DNA of 64,000 nucleotides. It comes from Gammaproteobacteria bacterium (lineage in GTDB: Bacteria; Pseudomonadota; Gammaproteobacteria; Pseudomonadales; Halieaceae). Positions 26,649 through 35,287 of the stretch are shown here, in pieces. The first letter of the stretch is position 1, and each line of letters opens with the position of its first letter. The translations under genes were made by a program, and so were the position numbers. The notes beneath the pieces were generated by a model. The model was given only the letters and a program-made list of their open reading frames with translations, searched no databases and was not told the DNA's origin. The DNA lies in contig JAUICG010000018.1 in the NCBI GenBank assembly GCA_030427485.1, positions 1-64,000 on the forward strand. Direction: 5' to 3'.

Positions 26649-28286
26649 CTATTCATATCCGAAGTGTTGCACCCAGCGTTCCAGTGTCTCCATAACGGGT
26701 TCCATCTGGTTCCGGTAGCGTCGCCATTGCCCAAGGCCGTCCGCGTTGAGCCCGCTCCTGAGTTGCACGTCGCTGGGAGTGTGCGGGTCGGCGGGCAGGT
26801 TCCGGGCAAATTCCGTCAGGCCGGGCTCCCAGTCCAGGCCGACAAAGTCGAGCACGGACCTGATCCTGGGCTCGAACGACTGCACGACCTGTTCGTGCCG
26901 AACCTCGTACACGGCATTGGGCAGCAGGGCGCGGCAGGCCTCGGCGAGGTTCATCACCGCATCGTAAAAGTCCGCCGCGCCCTGCAGGTCGAGCAGTTCG
27001 AACATCGCCGGATTGACCATGAAGCGTCTGCGAAAGGCGCTGAAAACCACGTCCCGGGGATCGCGCACCGCGAAAAGCACTTTCGCGTCGGGGAACAACC
27101 TGCTGATAACCGGCAGTGACAATGTGTGCAGCGGCAGCTTGTCCAGCAACATTTTTCCACCGAGTTCCGCGCCGGCTGCCTCCTGGGCACGCTCCCAGTA
27201 GCGCGCACGATGATGCGCCGCCTGTTCCGCGGGAAGCCGCGCCAGCAGATCGAGCCCGGCGTCACTGTCGAGCCATTCGCCTGCGCATTCGCTCAGGAGA
27301 TCCACCTCCTCGAGTGCCAGCACCTGGCTGTGGGCGCTCAGCACTTTTTCCAGCAGCGTGGTGCCCGAACGGGGGAAGCTGAGCAGGAAGGCATGTCGGA
27401 CTCCCATTTTCGCGCCCACTTCATCGGGGCCGGGTGTATCGGACCAGGCTGAGCGCGGCCGGGCGGCCAGCGAACGGGCCAGCCGGCGCGCCCGGTCCAC
27501 ATACCGCTCCGCCACCTCGCGCTCCATGCGCGGTGTGAATTGCTTGAGCAGGATGGCATTGCGCGCCTTGTAGTCGGCAAAGGCGGCCCCGGCGCGATCC
27601 AGCAAATCCAGCGCTTCGGCGCGCAAGTCGAGGATCGCTATCTGCGCGTCATCATCGAGGTCCGGGCGATCGCGCAACAGGTCCATGCGCGTGACCACCT
27701 GCTCCGGCTGCCGGTCTATGAGATCAGCCCGGCCCATCGCCATCTCCGCGGTGAAATTGCCCGGCTGCAGCGCGAGCGCACGGGCGGCCAGGGTCCGCGC
27801 GTCCGCAGCGCGGTGCTCACGCGCTGCGATGGCCGAAAGTGCGGCCACGGCTTCGGCATTGTCGGGATCGATTGCGCGAACGCGCCGGTAGTACGTTCTG
27901 GCGTCCGTGAGGTGCCCGAGGCGGTAACAGGCTGCGGCGATGTTGACCAGAGTTGGCAGCAGGTCGGGATTCAGTGACAGCGCGCGCTTCAGATGCGCAA
28001 CGCCCTCCTCTTCCTGGCCCTGCCGAATCAGCAGTGTACCCAGGCAGTGCCAGACCTCTGCTTCTCCGGGCGCGCTTCGGGCGGCCCTGCGCAGCAACTC
28101 GACACCCTCCGCCCCGCGTCCCCGGGCGTCGAAGGCCTCTGCTGCCAACAGCAGCACCAGTGGCTCATCCATTCCCTGTTCATACGCAGAGACCGCCAGT
28201 CTCATCGCGTCCTCGTGTTTTCCTCCCTGGAAACTGTTCACGATGTCTTCAAACAGCGTATCGGCCTGTTCAGGCGACAGCGTCAT
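26649..28286 (-). CDS. TPR-repeat sulfotransferase
   Basis: A 545-residue cytoplasmic protein with two parts. Residues about 1-240 are tetratricopeptide repeats (units such as AEVWHCLGTLLIRQGQEEEGVAHLKRALSLNP). Residues about 290-540 form a sulfotransferase domain with the PAPS-binding loop FPRSGTTLLEKVL near residue 305. The 3'-phosphate segment VLFAVRDPRDVVFSAFRRRF is near 405. Bacterial proteins of this layout are common but rarely characterised; the TPR part may bind a protein or peptide acceptor. It lies between the penicillin-acylase-like gene (56 bp) and the enoyl-CoA hydratase gene (23 bp) on one strand. Confidence 0.88.
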   Translation of the reverse strand: MTLSPEQADTLFEDIVNSFQGGKHEDAMRLAVSAYEQGMDEPLVLLLAAEAFDARGRGAEGVELLRRAARSAPGEAEVWHCLGTLLIRQGQEEEGVAHLKRALSLNPDLLPTLVNIAAACYRLGHLTDARTYYRRVRAIDPDNAEAVAALSAIAAREHRAADARTLAARALALQPGNFTAEMAMGRADLIDRQPEQVVTRMDLLRDRPDLDDDAQIAILDLRAEALDLLDRAGAAFADYKARNAILLKQFTPRMEREVAERYVDRARRLARSLAARPRSAWSDTPGPDEVGAKMGVRHAFLLSFPRSGTTLLEKVLSAHSQVLALEEVDLLSECAGEWLDSDAGLDLLARLPAEQAAHHRARYWERAQEAAGAELGGKMLLDKLPLHTLSLPVISRLFPDAKVLFAVRDPRDVVFSAFRRRFMVNPAMFELLDLQGAADFYDAVMNLAEACRALLPNAVYEVRHEQVVQSFEPRIRSVLDFVGLDWEPGLTEFARNLPADPHTPSDVQLRSGLNADGLGQWRRYRNQMEPVMETLERWVQHFGYE

Positions 28287-28342
28287 GTGCTTTCCCCTGC
28301 GTGGCTGGCCGAGCAGGCAAACCGGCTCGACTGGATCAAGGA

Positions 28343-30832
28343 TTAATCACTTTCGAGGACCAGCGTCTCCCCTATCTGCGCGGCCTGGATTTCTTCCTCA
28401 CAGAACGGGAAGCGCACCCACTCCTTCTTCGCGTATAACCTGCTCTGGTCGGCATAGTGCTCCGACGTCGGCTGCACACTCTGCGAGTGCACCAGCATTG
28501 TATCGGCAATGGGGCACTCGCTGCCATCCCAGGTCACCGCCTGGATATAGGAGTTGCCCGACCCGGGATTGCGATAGCCGCCCTCGCCGAGCCCCGAACT
28601 GATGGCGCCGAAGATTCCCGCCTGGCCCATGCCGCCGTGAATGGCAACCCGCTCGTCGTTGCGCTCCAGGAACTGGGTGTCACCCCAGCGCGCATCCAGC
28701 GCCACGCCGGCGTCGGTGAGCCGCTGGTGGGCCCGCAGCAGTTTCTTGATCACGAGGTCGTGGTTGGCTGGCAGGGCGGTATCGATACCGCGGGGCGTAT
28801 GGATCGGATCCGCGGGATCGTAGTCCACCTTCCAGAAATCATCGCCGACCACGATGTTCTGGAACTGGCTGCCCAGTTCGTCGCGAATACCGCCCCAGAA
28901 CTCGATAAAGACCTGGGTGCCCCGGCTATCGACATTCGCGTGCCTGTCCCAATTCGCCAGTACATCGCAGGTTTCGGACAGCGCCTCGCGGGTGGCCGGC
29001 TCAATTTCCGCTTCCGGGTCATCGAGGTAGTCACCGCAAATTTCCAGCACGTCGTCGAGCACGATTTCCGCCGCGTGCACGCGGTTCAGGTACATCACCG
29101 TTTTCAGGGTCTGGAGGTCAAACAGCGGTGCATCGCTGATGCCGTCGGTCCCCGCCAGTCGCTCGCCGATCATGATGTGGGTAATGCGGGTGCGCATGAA
29201 CTGCTGGTTGCCCTCATGGCCCATCCAGCCGAAGACGACCGGGAAACCCTCCAACGGCATCGTCGGGTCGCTGAGCCAGTAGCTGTTGTTGCTGTTGCCC
29301 ACCGCGCCGCGTCCCAGGATTTGCGGATGGGCCGCCAGGCCGTACACGTGGGTACCGGTGGGCGCATCGGCGTCTTCACCCCATTCGCACTCCGAGCGGC
29401 TGCCGTCCAGGCCGGTGAAGGCATTGGAAGACACGGTGGCGATAATGCCCATGATACCGGTCTGGCAAGTGTCGAGTTGGGCCTGGGTGACGTGCGGCAC
29501 GGCACTGATCTGGCCGTAGTACATGCCACCGTGGCGGTCCGCCGCGAACTCGTGAAATACCGGGTTGCCGATGTGGCGCAGGGCGTGACGATAGCCCTCC
29601 ATGTCACTCGCCTGCGCCTTTTCGACGTACTGCGTCAGGGAACGCAGGCCGGTGTCGAGGTTGGCGTCGCGCATGGAGATCAGGGTACCGGCGGCTGTGG
29701 GCCACCCGCCGATGGCGGGGTCGACGCCGCCCAGGTCCAGTACCAGGCCGTAGTGAGTGCTGTAGAAGGTGCGTTCCACGGTGGCCAGGGAGCCGTCTTC
29801 CTGCAGCACCTGCGCGGCCACGGTCGTGGCCTCGATGTCGCGCCACTGCCCGTCGTAGTCGTACTGCATCGGATTGTCGGGATTCAGCGTTACCTCATAC
29901 AGCGTGAAGCGGGTGGCGTAGTCCACCGTGTGCGTCCAGGCCAGATCGCGGGTAAAGCCGATGCCGATCCAGGGCAGGCCCTGCAGCGAGGCGCCGGCGA
30001 CATCGTACTCGCCGGGAATGGTCAGGTGCGCCTCGTACCAGCGGCCCGATCCGTTCCACGGCTGGTGCGGGTTGCCCAGCAACATACCGGCGCCTGACTG
30101 GGTGGCGTTGCCGCCGAGGGTTATCGCGTTGCTGCCCACCTCGGTGGGTCGAACGGTTTCCCCCAATGTCTTCAGGCTCTGGTACAGGCTGGGACTGAGT
30201 TCCTGCAGATCGGCCGAGGCCACCTGCTGTGCCGGCGGCCCCTGTACCCGGAGTATCGCGTCGCGCACAATACTCTGGTCGGTACTGGCCTGCAGCGCGA
30301 TTTTGCGCAGGTACATCATCAGGTCCAGGTGGTCGAAGCGGTATACCCAGGGTTCTCCGCGACAGCCGTTTTCGCCCGCGGGCAGCTGGTCGATGCCGGT
30401 TTCATCCAGGTAGCGGTTCATGCCGGCGGCGAAACCGGTCACCAGGTCGCGGTCCCGCTGGGGCAGCACGTCAAAAAAGTCTGCCTTGAACGCCTCCCTG
30501 TCGCCATTCAGGTAACGCCACAGGTGATCACGCTCTACCTGCGCACCGGTCAGCTCCGCCCAGCGGCCACCGGCCTGTGCAATTTCACGCATGGTGACGC
30601 AGAAATTATCCTGCGAGTAGGCGTAACCGTAGCCATAGCCCAGACTACCCCAGTCCTGTGCCTTGATGTGGGGAATGCCGAACTCGGTGCGCCGGACTTC
30701 AGCGCTGTAAAGGGGGGCCGGGTCCGGCGGATCGATGCTCTCTCCGCTGTTGCTGTTGCTGTTGCCGCTGTCGCTACAGGCTGCCAGCGCAAGAATGAAC
30801 GGGGTGACAATCCAGGGTGCAAGGTACTTCAC
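28343..30832 (-). CDS. Penicillin acylase family lipoprotein (Ntn hydrolase)
   Basis: An 829-residue precursor of the N-terminal-nucleophile amidohydrolase family, which includes penicillin and acyl-homoserine-lactone acylases. The signal peptide ends in a lipobox (LAAC, Cys19), followed by a Ser/Asn-rich linker, so it should be membrane-anchored. The autocatalytic cut is predicted before Ser234 in VGSNAITLGG. This gives an alpha chain of about 210 residues, a spacer and a beta chain from Ser234. HPQPW-like and GIGFTRDLAWTHT segments follow as in the family. It hydrolyses amide-linked acyl groups; quorum signals and other N-acyl compounds are both possible. It is the first gene of a three-gene run with a sulfotransferase and an enoyl-CoA hydratase. 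Confidence 0.9.
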   Translation of the reverse strand: MKYLAPWIVTPFILALAACSDSGNSNSNSGESIDPPDPAPLYSAEVRRTEFGIPHIKAQDWGSLGYGYGYAYSQDNFCVTMREIAQAGGRWAELTGAQVERDHLWRYLNGDREAFKADFFDVLPQRDRDLVTGFAAGMNRYLDETGIDQLPAGENGCRGEPWVYRFDHLDLMMYLRKIALQASTDQSIVRDAILRVQGPPAQQVASADLQELSPSLYQSLKTLGETVRPTEVGSNAITLGGNATQSGAGMLLGNPHQPWNGSGRWYEAHLTIPGEYDVAGASLQGLPWIGIGFTRDLAWTHTVDYATRFTLYEVTLNPDNPMQYDYDGQWRDIEATTVAAQVLQEDGSLATVERTFYSTHYGLVLDLGGVDPAIGGWPTAAGTLISMRDANLDTGLRSLTQYVEKAQASDMEGYRHALRHIGNPVFHEFAADRHGGMYYGQISAVPHVTQAQLDTCQTGIMGIIATVSSNAFTGLDGSRSECEWGEDADAPTGTHVYGLAAHPQILGRGAVGNSNNSYWLSDPTMPLEGFPVVFGWMGHEGNQQFMRTRITHIMIGERLAGTDGISDAPLFDLQTLKTVMYLNRVHAAEIVLDDVLEICGDYLDDPEAEIEPATREALSETCDVLANWDRHANVDSRGTQVFIEFWGGIRDELGSQFQNIVVGDDFWKVDYDPADPIHTPRGIDTALPANHDLVIKKLLRAHQRLTDAGVALDARWGDTQFLERNDERVAIHGGMGQAGIFGAISSGLGEGGYRNPGSGNSYIQAVTWDGSECPIADTMLVHSQSVQPTSEHYADQSRLYAKKEWVRFPFCEEEIQAAQIGETLVLESD

Positions 30833-30909
30833 AGGCGTTCTCCGCGAGGTTGTAATGGTTTTATCGCGCTATCATAAGCGCTCGCCTGCCGAATGCCCAG
30901 TTATCCGCG

Positions 30910-31518
30910 TCAGGACTCAGAATCCGCCAGCTGCGCCAACAGTTCGCGGGGCAGGGTGCGCAATCGCTCCTGCCTGAACCTAACGACCAGTTGATCAATA
31001 TCCTGATCCGGCCTGATACATCGCTTGAACACGTGCGGTGTGATGATCGCGCTGACCAGCAGGCCGAGACAGAAGATCTCCGCATCAAGAGAGGTTTCGG
31101 ACTTGTTGACGGCCCGGTCGACACTCTCCACGAACTGCTGCCACACCGGGTAGCTCCGCTCTATTTCGTTGCCGGTGACCAACTCCTCTATCCAGAGATT
31201 GATCAGCGCAGGATTTTCCAGCACGAACCGGGTAATGTAATCAATGCGATCCTTCCTCGACACCTGGATATCCAGCCCCCTGGATAACTGCTCCGCCGCC
31301 CACCCCTTGACCTCCTGGACCAGGCTTTCCCGACTGTCAAAATGGTAGTAGATAGTGCTGCGGTTGATTTGCAATTCGCTGGCCAGTCCAGCCAAAGTCA
31401 GCGCTTCAACCCCCTTGTCCGCGATCAAGCGCACCGCGGTTTCAATCATTTCCACATGGGATTTCCGGTAGCGCTGGTTGCGCGTATTTCGAGCCTTGCT
31501 GGCGGTTTCCCGGTCCAT
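30910..31518 (-). CDS. TetR family transcriptional regulator
   Basis: A 202-residue repressor-type protein. The N-terminal helix-turn-helix (about residues 22-68) reads IETAVRLIADKGVEALTLAGLASELQ, then NRSTIYYHFDSRESLV. The remaining all-helical part would bind a ligand and form the dimer. The gene lies 9 bp after a small unknown ORF that itself overlaps the Rieske oxygenase, so all three are likely one operon. The 22-bp palindrome at 33134-33155 upstream of that operon is the best operator candidate, which would make the regulator autoregulated. Confidence 0.9.
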   Translation of the reverse strand: MDRETASKARNTRNQRYRKSHVEMIETAVRLIADKGVEALTLAGLASELQINRSTIYYHFDSRESLVQEVKGWAAEQLSRGLDIQVSRKDRIDYITRFVLENPALINLWIEELVTGNEIERSYPVWQQFVESVDRAVNKSETSLDAEIFCLGLLVSAIITPHVFKRCIRPDQDIDQLVVRFRQERLRTLPRELLAQLADSES

Positions 31519-31527
31519 GGCGGTCCG

Positions 31528-31872
31528 CTATCGGTCCGCGGCCGACCGGGTGATCGCTATGTACTTTGCCGAGGCAGCGTGATGGTCCTCGTCCGGTCCC
31601 TGGATTTCAACGGCCAGCGCTATGTGCGCCAGGGCCAGGCACAGGTTCATCAGGCGGGTTTCCTGTACCGTGTAGTCGCTGGACGGTTTTCGGTCGAGCA
31701 TTTCCAGCGCGGCGGGCGCGATGTCCTTCGCCGCGGCAAAGAAATCGGCGCGTTCCCTGGCAGTGCTATTCAGTCTCGCCTGCAATCGGTCGCAAGAGCG
31801 TCCGATACACCATTGCGGCACGAATCGCTCCAGTGACTCAAAGCCCGCAGGCAATTGCGATTCAACACTCAT
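31528..31872 (-). CDS. Hypothetical protein between a Rieske oxygenase and TetR
   Basis: A 114-residue protein that I do not recognise. It is mostly helical by composition (ERADFFAAAKDIAPAALEMLD), has two cysteines close together (WCIGRSC) and no signal peptide or membrane segment. Its ATG lies inside the last codons of the Rieske oxygenase gene (11-bp overlap), and its stop is 9 bp before the TetR start, so translation is probably coupled. Being locked into this operon suggests a role with the oxygenase, for example as an accessory or binding protein, but that is inference. Confidence 0.7.
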   Translation of the reverse strand: MSVESQLPAGFESLERFVPQWCIGRSCDRLQARLNSTARERADFFAAAKDIAPAALEMLDRKPSSDYTVQETRLMNLCLALAHIALAVEIQGPDEDHHAASAKYIAITRSAADR

Positions 31873-33064
31873 GCTGTTTCCCCTCCCGCTGCGCTGCGCG
31901 ATAGCGCTGTACCCGCGCGTCGACCTCGTTGAAAAGGTGGCGGCACAGCACCTCCTGGGACTGGAATTGGATGTGCCTGAGCGCGCCGCTGCGCAGCCCC
32001 CGATGGCCCGCCTCGATCACCGCACGATCCTCGGAGTGAATATCCAGTGCGGTAGCCATGGCGTACTCCTGGGCGAAGCGTCGCGATGCCTTGTCGTCAT
32101 CGCCCACCCAGTAAAGCCGGATCACGCTGCGCGTGCGATCGACGCTGATCGGGTAGATACATTGCGAAAAAGGGGTGACGGCGTTACCCAGCAGGAACAG
32201 GTTGGGGAAGATACCAAAGTAATCCCTGTTGGACATGTCCAGGCCGTCCTTAATAGAAACTTTCACGCCTTCGGCAAAAGCGAACAGCTGGAACGGCTTT
32301 ACGGCAGGGTCGGGATTGCTCCAGATCGTCTGGGTACGGTGCGGGCCGTGGAAGCCGTAGTGCGAGGGATATCCGAAGGGGTTCGATTCGCCCCCCGCCG
32401 CCTCGCCCGAGCGCGGGTGGATGAAGCGCAGGTGATAGTTTTCCTGGAAGTTGTCGTAGGTGAGCTTCCAATTGGCCGCGACCTCGTAGGTGTACTCGGA
32501 GAAAGAAGTCGCCCGGGCTACCGTTAGTGTGTTCAGTCGCTCCGCCAGCGGCCCGATAAACTCCGCAAGCCCCATCTGCGGCTCAGGGTCGAGGTGCACG
32601 AAAATCATGCCCGCGCAGGTATCGACCGGGAGTTCCACCAGGTTGCAGTCGGATTTGTCGATGTAGAAACGCTCGAAATCCGGCGCCGACATCAGTTCAC
32701 CGTCACCGGAAAATGTCCACTTGTGGTAGGGACAACTGAACAGCGCCCTTTTTCCCGCTCGCTCCTGTACCAGTTGAGTACCGCGGTGTGTACATACGTT
32801 GTGGAATGCACGCAGGTCGCCGTTCCTGTTCCGGGTAATCAGAATCGACACATGGGCGAACTCGAGTTCCCGAACGATGAAACTGCCGGCCTCTGGCAAC
32901 TCGCAGACATGCGCTACCTGCAACCACGACTTCCTGAAGATCGCCTCGACCTCGAGATCGAAATAGTGTGGATCGTAGTAAGGGAGCGCCGGGACTGGCT
33001 CCGTGCCGACAAAAGCGAGGTCTTCCTTGGCCACGGGCTGGAAAGTGTCTGTCTGGATGGTCAC
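31862..33064 (-). CDS. Rieske non-haem iron oxygenase, alpha subunit
   Basis: A 400-residue ring-hydroxylating-oxygenase-type protein. The Rieske [2Fe-2S] ligands are Cys91, His93, Cys111 and His114 (CTHRG ... CPYHKW). The catalytic domain has the bridging Asp204 and iron ligands His211 and His216 (DNFQENYHLRFIH). It would hydroxylate or demethylate an aromatic or other ring substrate with electrons from a reductase that is not nearby. The start is GTG at 33064 with GGAGG nine bases upstream. It heads an operon with a small ORF and a TetR gene. The divergent gene is a TIM-barrel isomerase-like protein. Confidence 0.92.
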   Translation of the reverse strand: MTIQTDTFQPVAKEDLAFVGTEPVPALPYYDPHYFDLEVEAIFRKSWLQVAHVCELPEAGSFIVRELEFAHVSILITRNRNGDLRAFHNVCTHRGTQLVQERAGKRALFSCPYHKWTFSGDGELMSAPDFERFYIDKSDCNLVELPVDTCAGMIFVHLDPEPQMGLAEFIGPLAERLNTLTVARATSFSEYTYEVAANWKLTYDNFQENYHLRFIHPRSGEAAGGESNPFGYPSHYGFHGPHRTQTIWSNPDPAVKPFQLFAFAEGVKVSIKDGLDMSNRDYFGIFPNLFLLGNAVTPFSQCIYPISVDRTRSVIRLYWVGDDDKASRRFAQEYAMATALDIHSEDRAVIEAGHRGLRSGALRHIQFQSQEVLCRHLFNEVDARVQRYRAAQREGKQHEC

Positions 33065-33116
33065 GTGATGAATCCTCCAAATCGTTTCCCGAGGGACTGG
33101 ACGTCTTCCCGACTGT

Positions 33117-33129
33117 ACAACAGTGTTGT
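33117..33129. promoter_or_regulatory. Short palindrome next to the Rieske operon operator
   Basis: ACAACA-G-TGTTGT is a perfect 13-bp inverted repeat just beside the longer palindrome, in the same 166-bp divergent region. It may be a second regulator site or part of a promoter. Confidence is limited because it is short. Confidence 0.35.
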
Positions 33130-33133
33130 TGAA

Positions 33134-33155
33134 TTTACTACACCAGTGTAGTAAA
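33134..33155. promoter_or_regulatory. 22-bp palindromic operator upstream of the Rieske/TetR operon
   Basis: TTTACTACAC-CA-GTGTAGTAAA is a perfect inverted repeat with 10-bp arms, typical in size for a TetR-family operator. It lies 70 bp from the Rieske start and 76 bp from the divergent plus-strand start. A weak plus-strand promoter (TTGAAT-N17-TAAAAA, 33129-33157) would be masked by a bound repressor. The TetR gene at 30910-31518 is the likely partner. Confidence 0.8.
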
Positions 33156-33230
33156 AATGTAGCCCGGCCATCGTAGACGCGACTGGGTCATCCGATTGGG
33201 CCGCGCAACCGCGCACTGGAGGAAGAAACC

Positions 33231-34025
33231 TTGCGCCCACTTGGCATGAACCATTTCACGCTACCGGAGCTGGGTCCGCTGGCGTTCATCGATCTCGCCG
33301 CGGAGTTGGGGCTGGACGAAGTCTCGCTGTTCGGACACGCGATAGAGGGGCAGTCGCACCTCCCCGTGGTGTCCTGGCAGGACCGGGCGGCGATCCGCGC
33401 GCGATTGGACCAGACGGGGCTGAAGCTCGCCAACGTCGAGGTGTTCTTCCTGTCCGCGGCGTCCCGCCTCGACGCGTTCAACAGCTCGCTGGACCTGGCG
33501 GCCGAACTCGGCGCGAGGGCCGTGCTGGTGATCCTGTTCGATGACGATGAGGCGCGCACGGCGGACCGGCTCACCCTGCTCTGCCAGCGCGCGCGGGAAA
33601 GGGCGCTCAACGTTGCCGTCGAGTTCATGGCTTTCACGCCCTGCTTCCAGACCCTGACGGAGGTCGCCGGACTCGTCGCCCGCCTCGACCAGCCGAACCT
33701 CGGTATCGGGGTGGACATACTGCACCTGGTTCGCACCAGCGGAGATATTGCCGGACTGCGCTCGATTGATCCCGACCTGCTCAGCCACGCGCAGATATGC
33801 GACAGCCTGTCCATGCGCAGGGACAGCGATTATACGGCGGAAGCCACTCTCGGCCGGGTGGCGCCAGGGGACGGCGTGTTCCCTCTCACAGAATTCATTC
33901 GGCTGCTCCCTCCGGGGCTTCCGCTTGAGCTCGAGGTGCCCCAGCAGTCCTCGCTGGATGCGCGAGCGCGCGCAAAACACCTGGTTGCCAACGCGAGGGC
34001 GCTTATCGCAGCAGCCGCGCACTGA
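33231..34025 (+). CDS. Sugar phosphate isomerase/epimerase-like TIM barrel protein
   Basis: A 264-residue protein of the xylose-isomerase-like TIM barrel superfamily. The metal-binding acids of the fold can be read at VEFMAF, GVDILHL and the terminal LELEVP. Members include isomerases, epimerases and dehydratases acting on sugars, cyclic polyols and dehydroshikimate-like compounds. The TTG at 33231 is taken as start because GGAGGAA lies six bases upstream, while the later ATG has none. It is divergent from the Rieske operon, sharing its palindromic control region, and a sulfotransferase gene follows 79 bp later. Confidence 0.78.
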   Translation: MRPLGMNHFTLPELGPLAFIDLAAELGLDEVSLFGHAIEGQSHLPVVSWQDRAAIRARLDQTGLKLANVEVFFLSAASRLDAFNSSLDLAAELGARAVLVILFDDDEARTADRLTLLCQRARERALNVAVEFMAFTPCFQTLTEVAGLVARLDQPNLGIGVDILHLVRTSGDIAGLRSIDPDLLSHAQICDSLSMRRDSDYTAEATLGRVAPGDGVFPLTEFIRLLPPGLPLELEVPQQSSLDARARAKHLVANARALIAAAAH

Positions 34026-34104
34026 CGGCGGGGCGGTTCACAGGCCCGCACAACCCATAAACAGGCGCGACACCGTCGCGACAATAATCACCGAGGAAAT
34101 CATC

Positions 34105-35262
34105 ATGACTACAAGCGACGACATTCTCCGCCAGGCACAGCAACAGACCGGGTTGAGTGACATCGACTCCGACTCCTGGCGCGCCGGCCTGGACGTGATT
34201 CTCGACCTGGCCCGCGACCCGCGCATGTCCGATGCCGGCGTGGCCAGTGTGCACAAGCGTGCGGTGGATGCGCTGGCCAACCGCCTGCGCGTGCACGCGT
34301 ATGTGACAGAACACCCCGAGGTGCGCGAGGAGCAAATAGAACGCCCGCTGTTCATCCTCGGCATGCCGCGCACCGGCACCACGGCGGTGAGTTACCTGCT
34401 CGGCCAGGACCCGGCGCGGCGGTCGCTGCTGAAGTGGGAGGCGCAGCACTCGGCGCCACCGGCCACACCCGCGACATGGCGCACCGACCCCCGCTGCCTG
34501 GCGATGCTGGCGGAAGAGAAGAAAATCCTGGAGGCGGTCCAGCAGCACGGCATCAGCCTGGCGCACTGGGAGGATGCCGACGGTCCCACCGAGTGCATGT
34601 TCCTGCACGACCAGGACTTCAAGGGGCTGTTGTGGGATTCCTTCACCCCGGGGACCGGCTATGCGGACTGGATGTTCAATGAATGCGATGTCAGCAGCGC
34701 CTACCAATACCAGAAACTCGTACTCCAGGTATTGCAGTCCGGCGTGCCCGGACGCTGGAGCCTGAAAATGCCCTCGCACTCGGTGCACCTGGAAGCGCTG
34801 TTAAACGTGTTCCCCGATGCGCGGCTGGTGTGGGCGCACCGCGACCCGTACAAGGCCACCGGCTCACTCTGCAACCTGCTGATGCTGCCGGCTTCGATGA
34901 CCTTGAAGCCCGAGGCTGTCGACAAGGCCGCCCTCGGCCAGAATTGCAAGCGACAGATGCGCGAACACGTGATGCGCCCGCTGGCGGTGCGCGAACGCAT
35001 TGGCGACGAGCAGTTCTTCGACCTGCACTACGCCGCGTTCCTGCGCGACCCCATGGGCCAGATGCGCAGGCTTTACGAATGGGACGGCGTACCCTTCTCC
35101 GCGGAGATCGAGGCCGGCATGCGCGCGTGGCTCGACGCGAATCCGCAGCACAAGTTGGGCAAGGCAAAATACACGCTGGAGGAATACGGTCTGTCCGTGG
35201 CGGAACTGGAGCCGGTGTTCCGCGAGTACCTGGCAGCTTTCGACATCGAACTGGAGGGCTGA
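34105..35262 (+). CDS. Sulfotransferase family protein (Sulfotransfer_3 type)
   Basis: A 385-residue cytoplasmic sulfotransferase-fold protein. The PAPS-binding loop FILGMPRTGTTAVSYLL is near residues 82-98, and the 3'-phosphate segment NVFPDARLVWAHRDPYKATGS near 235-255. N-terminal helices resemble those found in the family of large actinobacterial and marine proteobacterial sulfotransferases, whose acceptors are unknown. An open frame extends 119 codons upstream over the previous gene; the ATG at 34105 with GAGGAAA before it is preferred. It converges on a TetR gene 25 bp away and probably shares a transcript with the TIM-barrel gene. Confidence 0.85.
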   Translation: MTTSDDILRQAQQQTGLSDIDSDSWRAGLDVILDLARDPRMSDAGVASVHKRAVDALANRLRVHAYVTEHPEVREEQIERPLFILGMPRTGTTAVSYLLGQDPARRSLLKWEAQHSAPPATPATWRTDPRCLAMLAEEKKILEAVQQHGISLAHWEDADGPTECMFLHDQDFKGLLWDSFTPGTGYADWMFNECDVSSAYQYQKLVLQVLQSGVPGRWSLKMPSHSVHLEALLNVFPDARLVWAHRDPYKATGSLCNLLMLPASMTLKPEAVDKAALGQNCKRQMREHVMRPLAVRERIGDEQFFDLHYAAFLRDPMGQMRRLYEWDGVPFSAEIEAGMRAWLDANPQHKLGKAKYTLEEYGLSVAELEPVFREYLAAFDIELEG

Positions 35263-35287
35263 GAACTGCCGAGCGGGGCCGGCGTCG

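Noticed and set aside
28457..30097. 546-codon open frame on the plus strand
   Set aside because: Antisense to the penicillin-acylase gene, whose Ser234 and lipobox are clear. No recognisable domain or ribosome-binding site.
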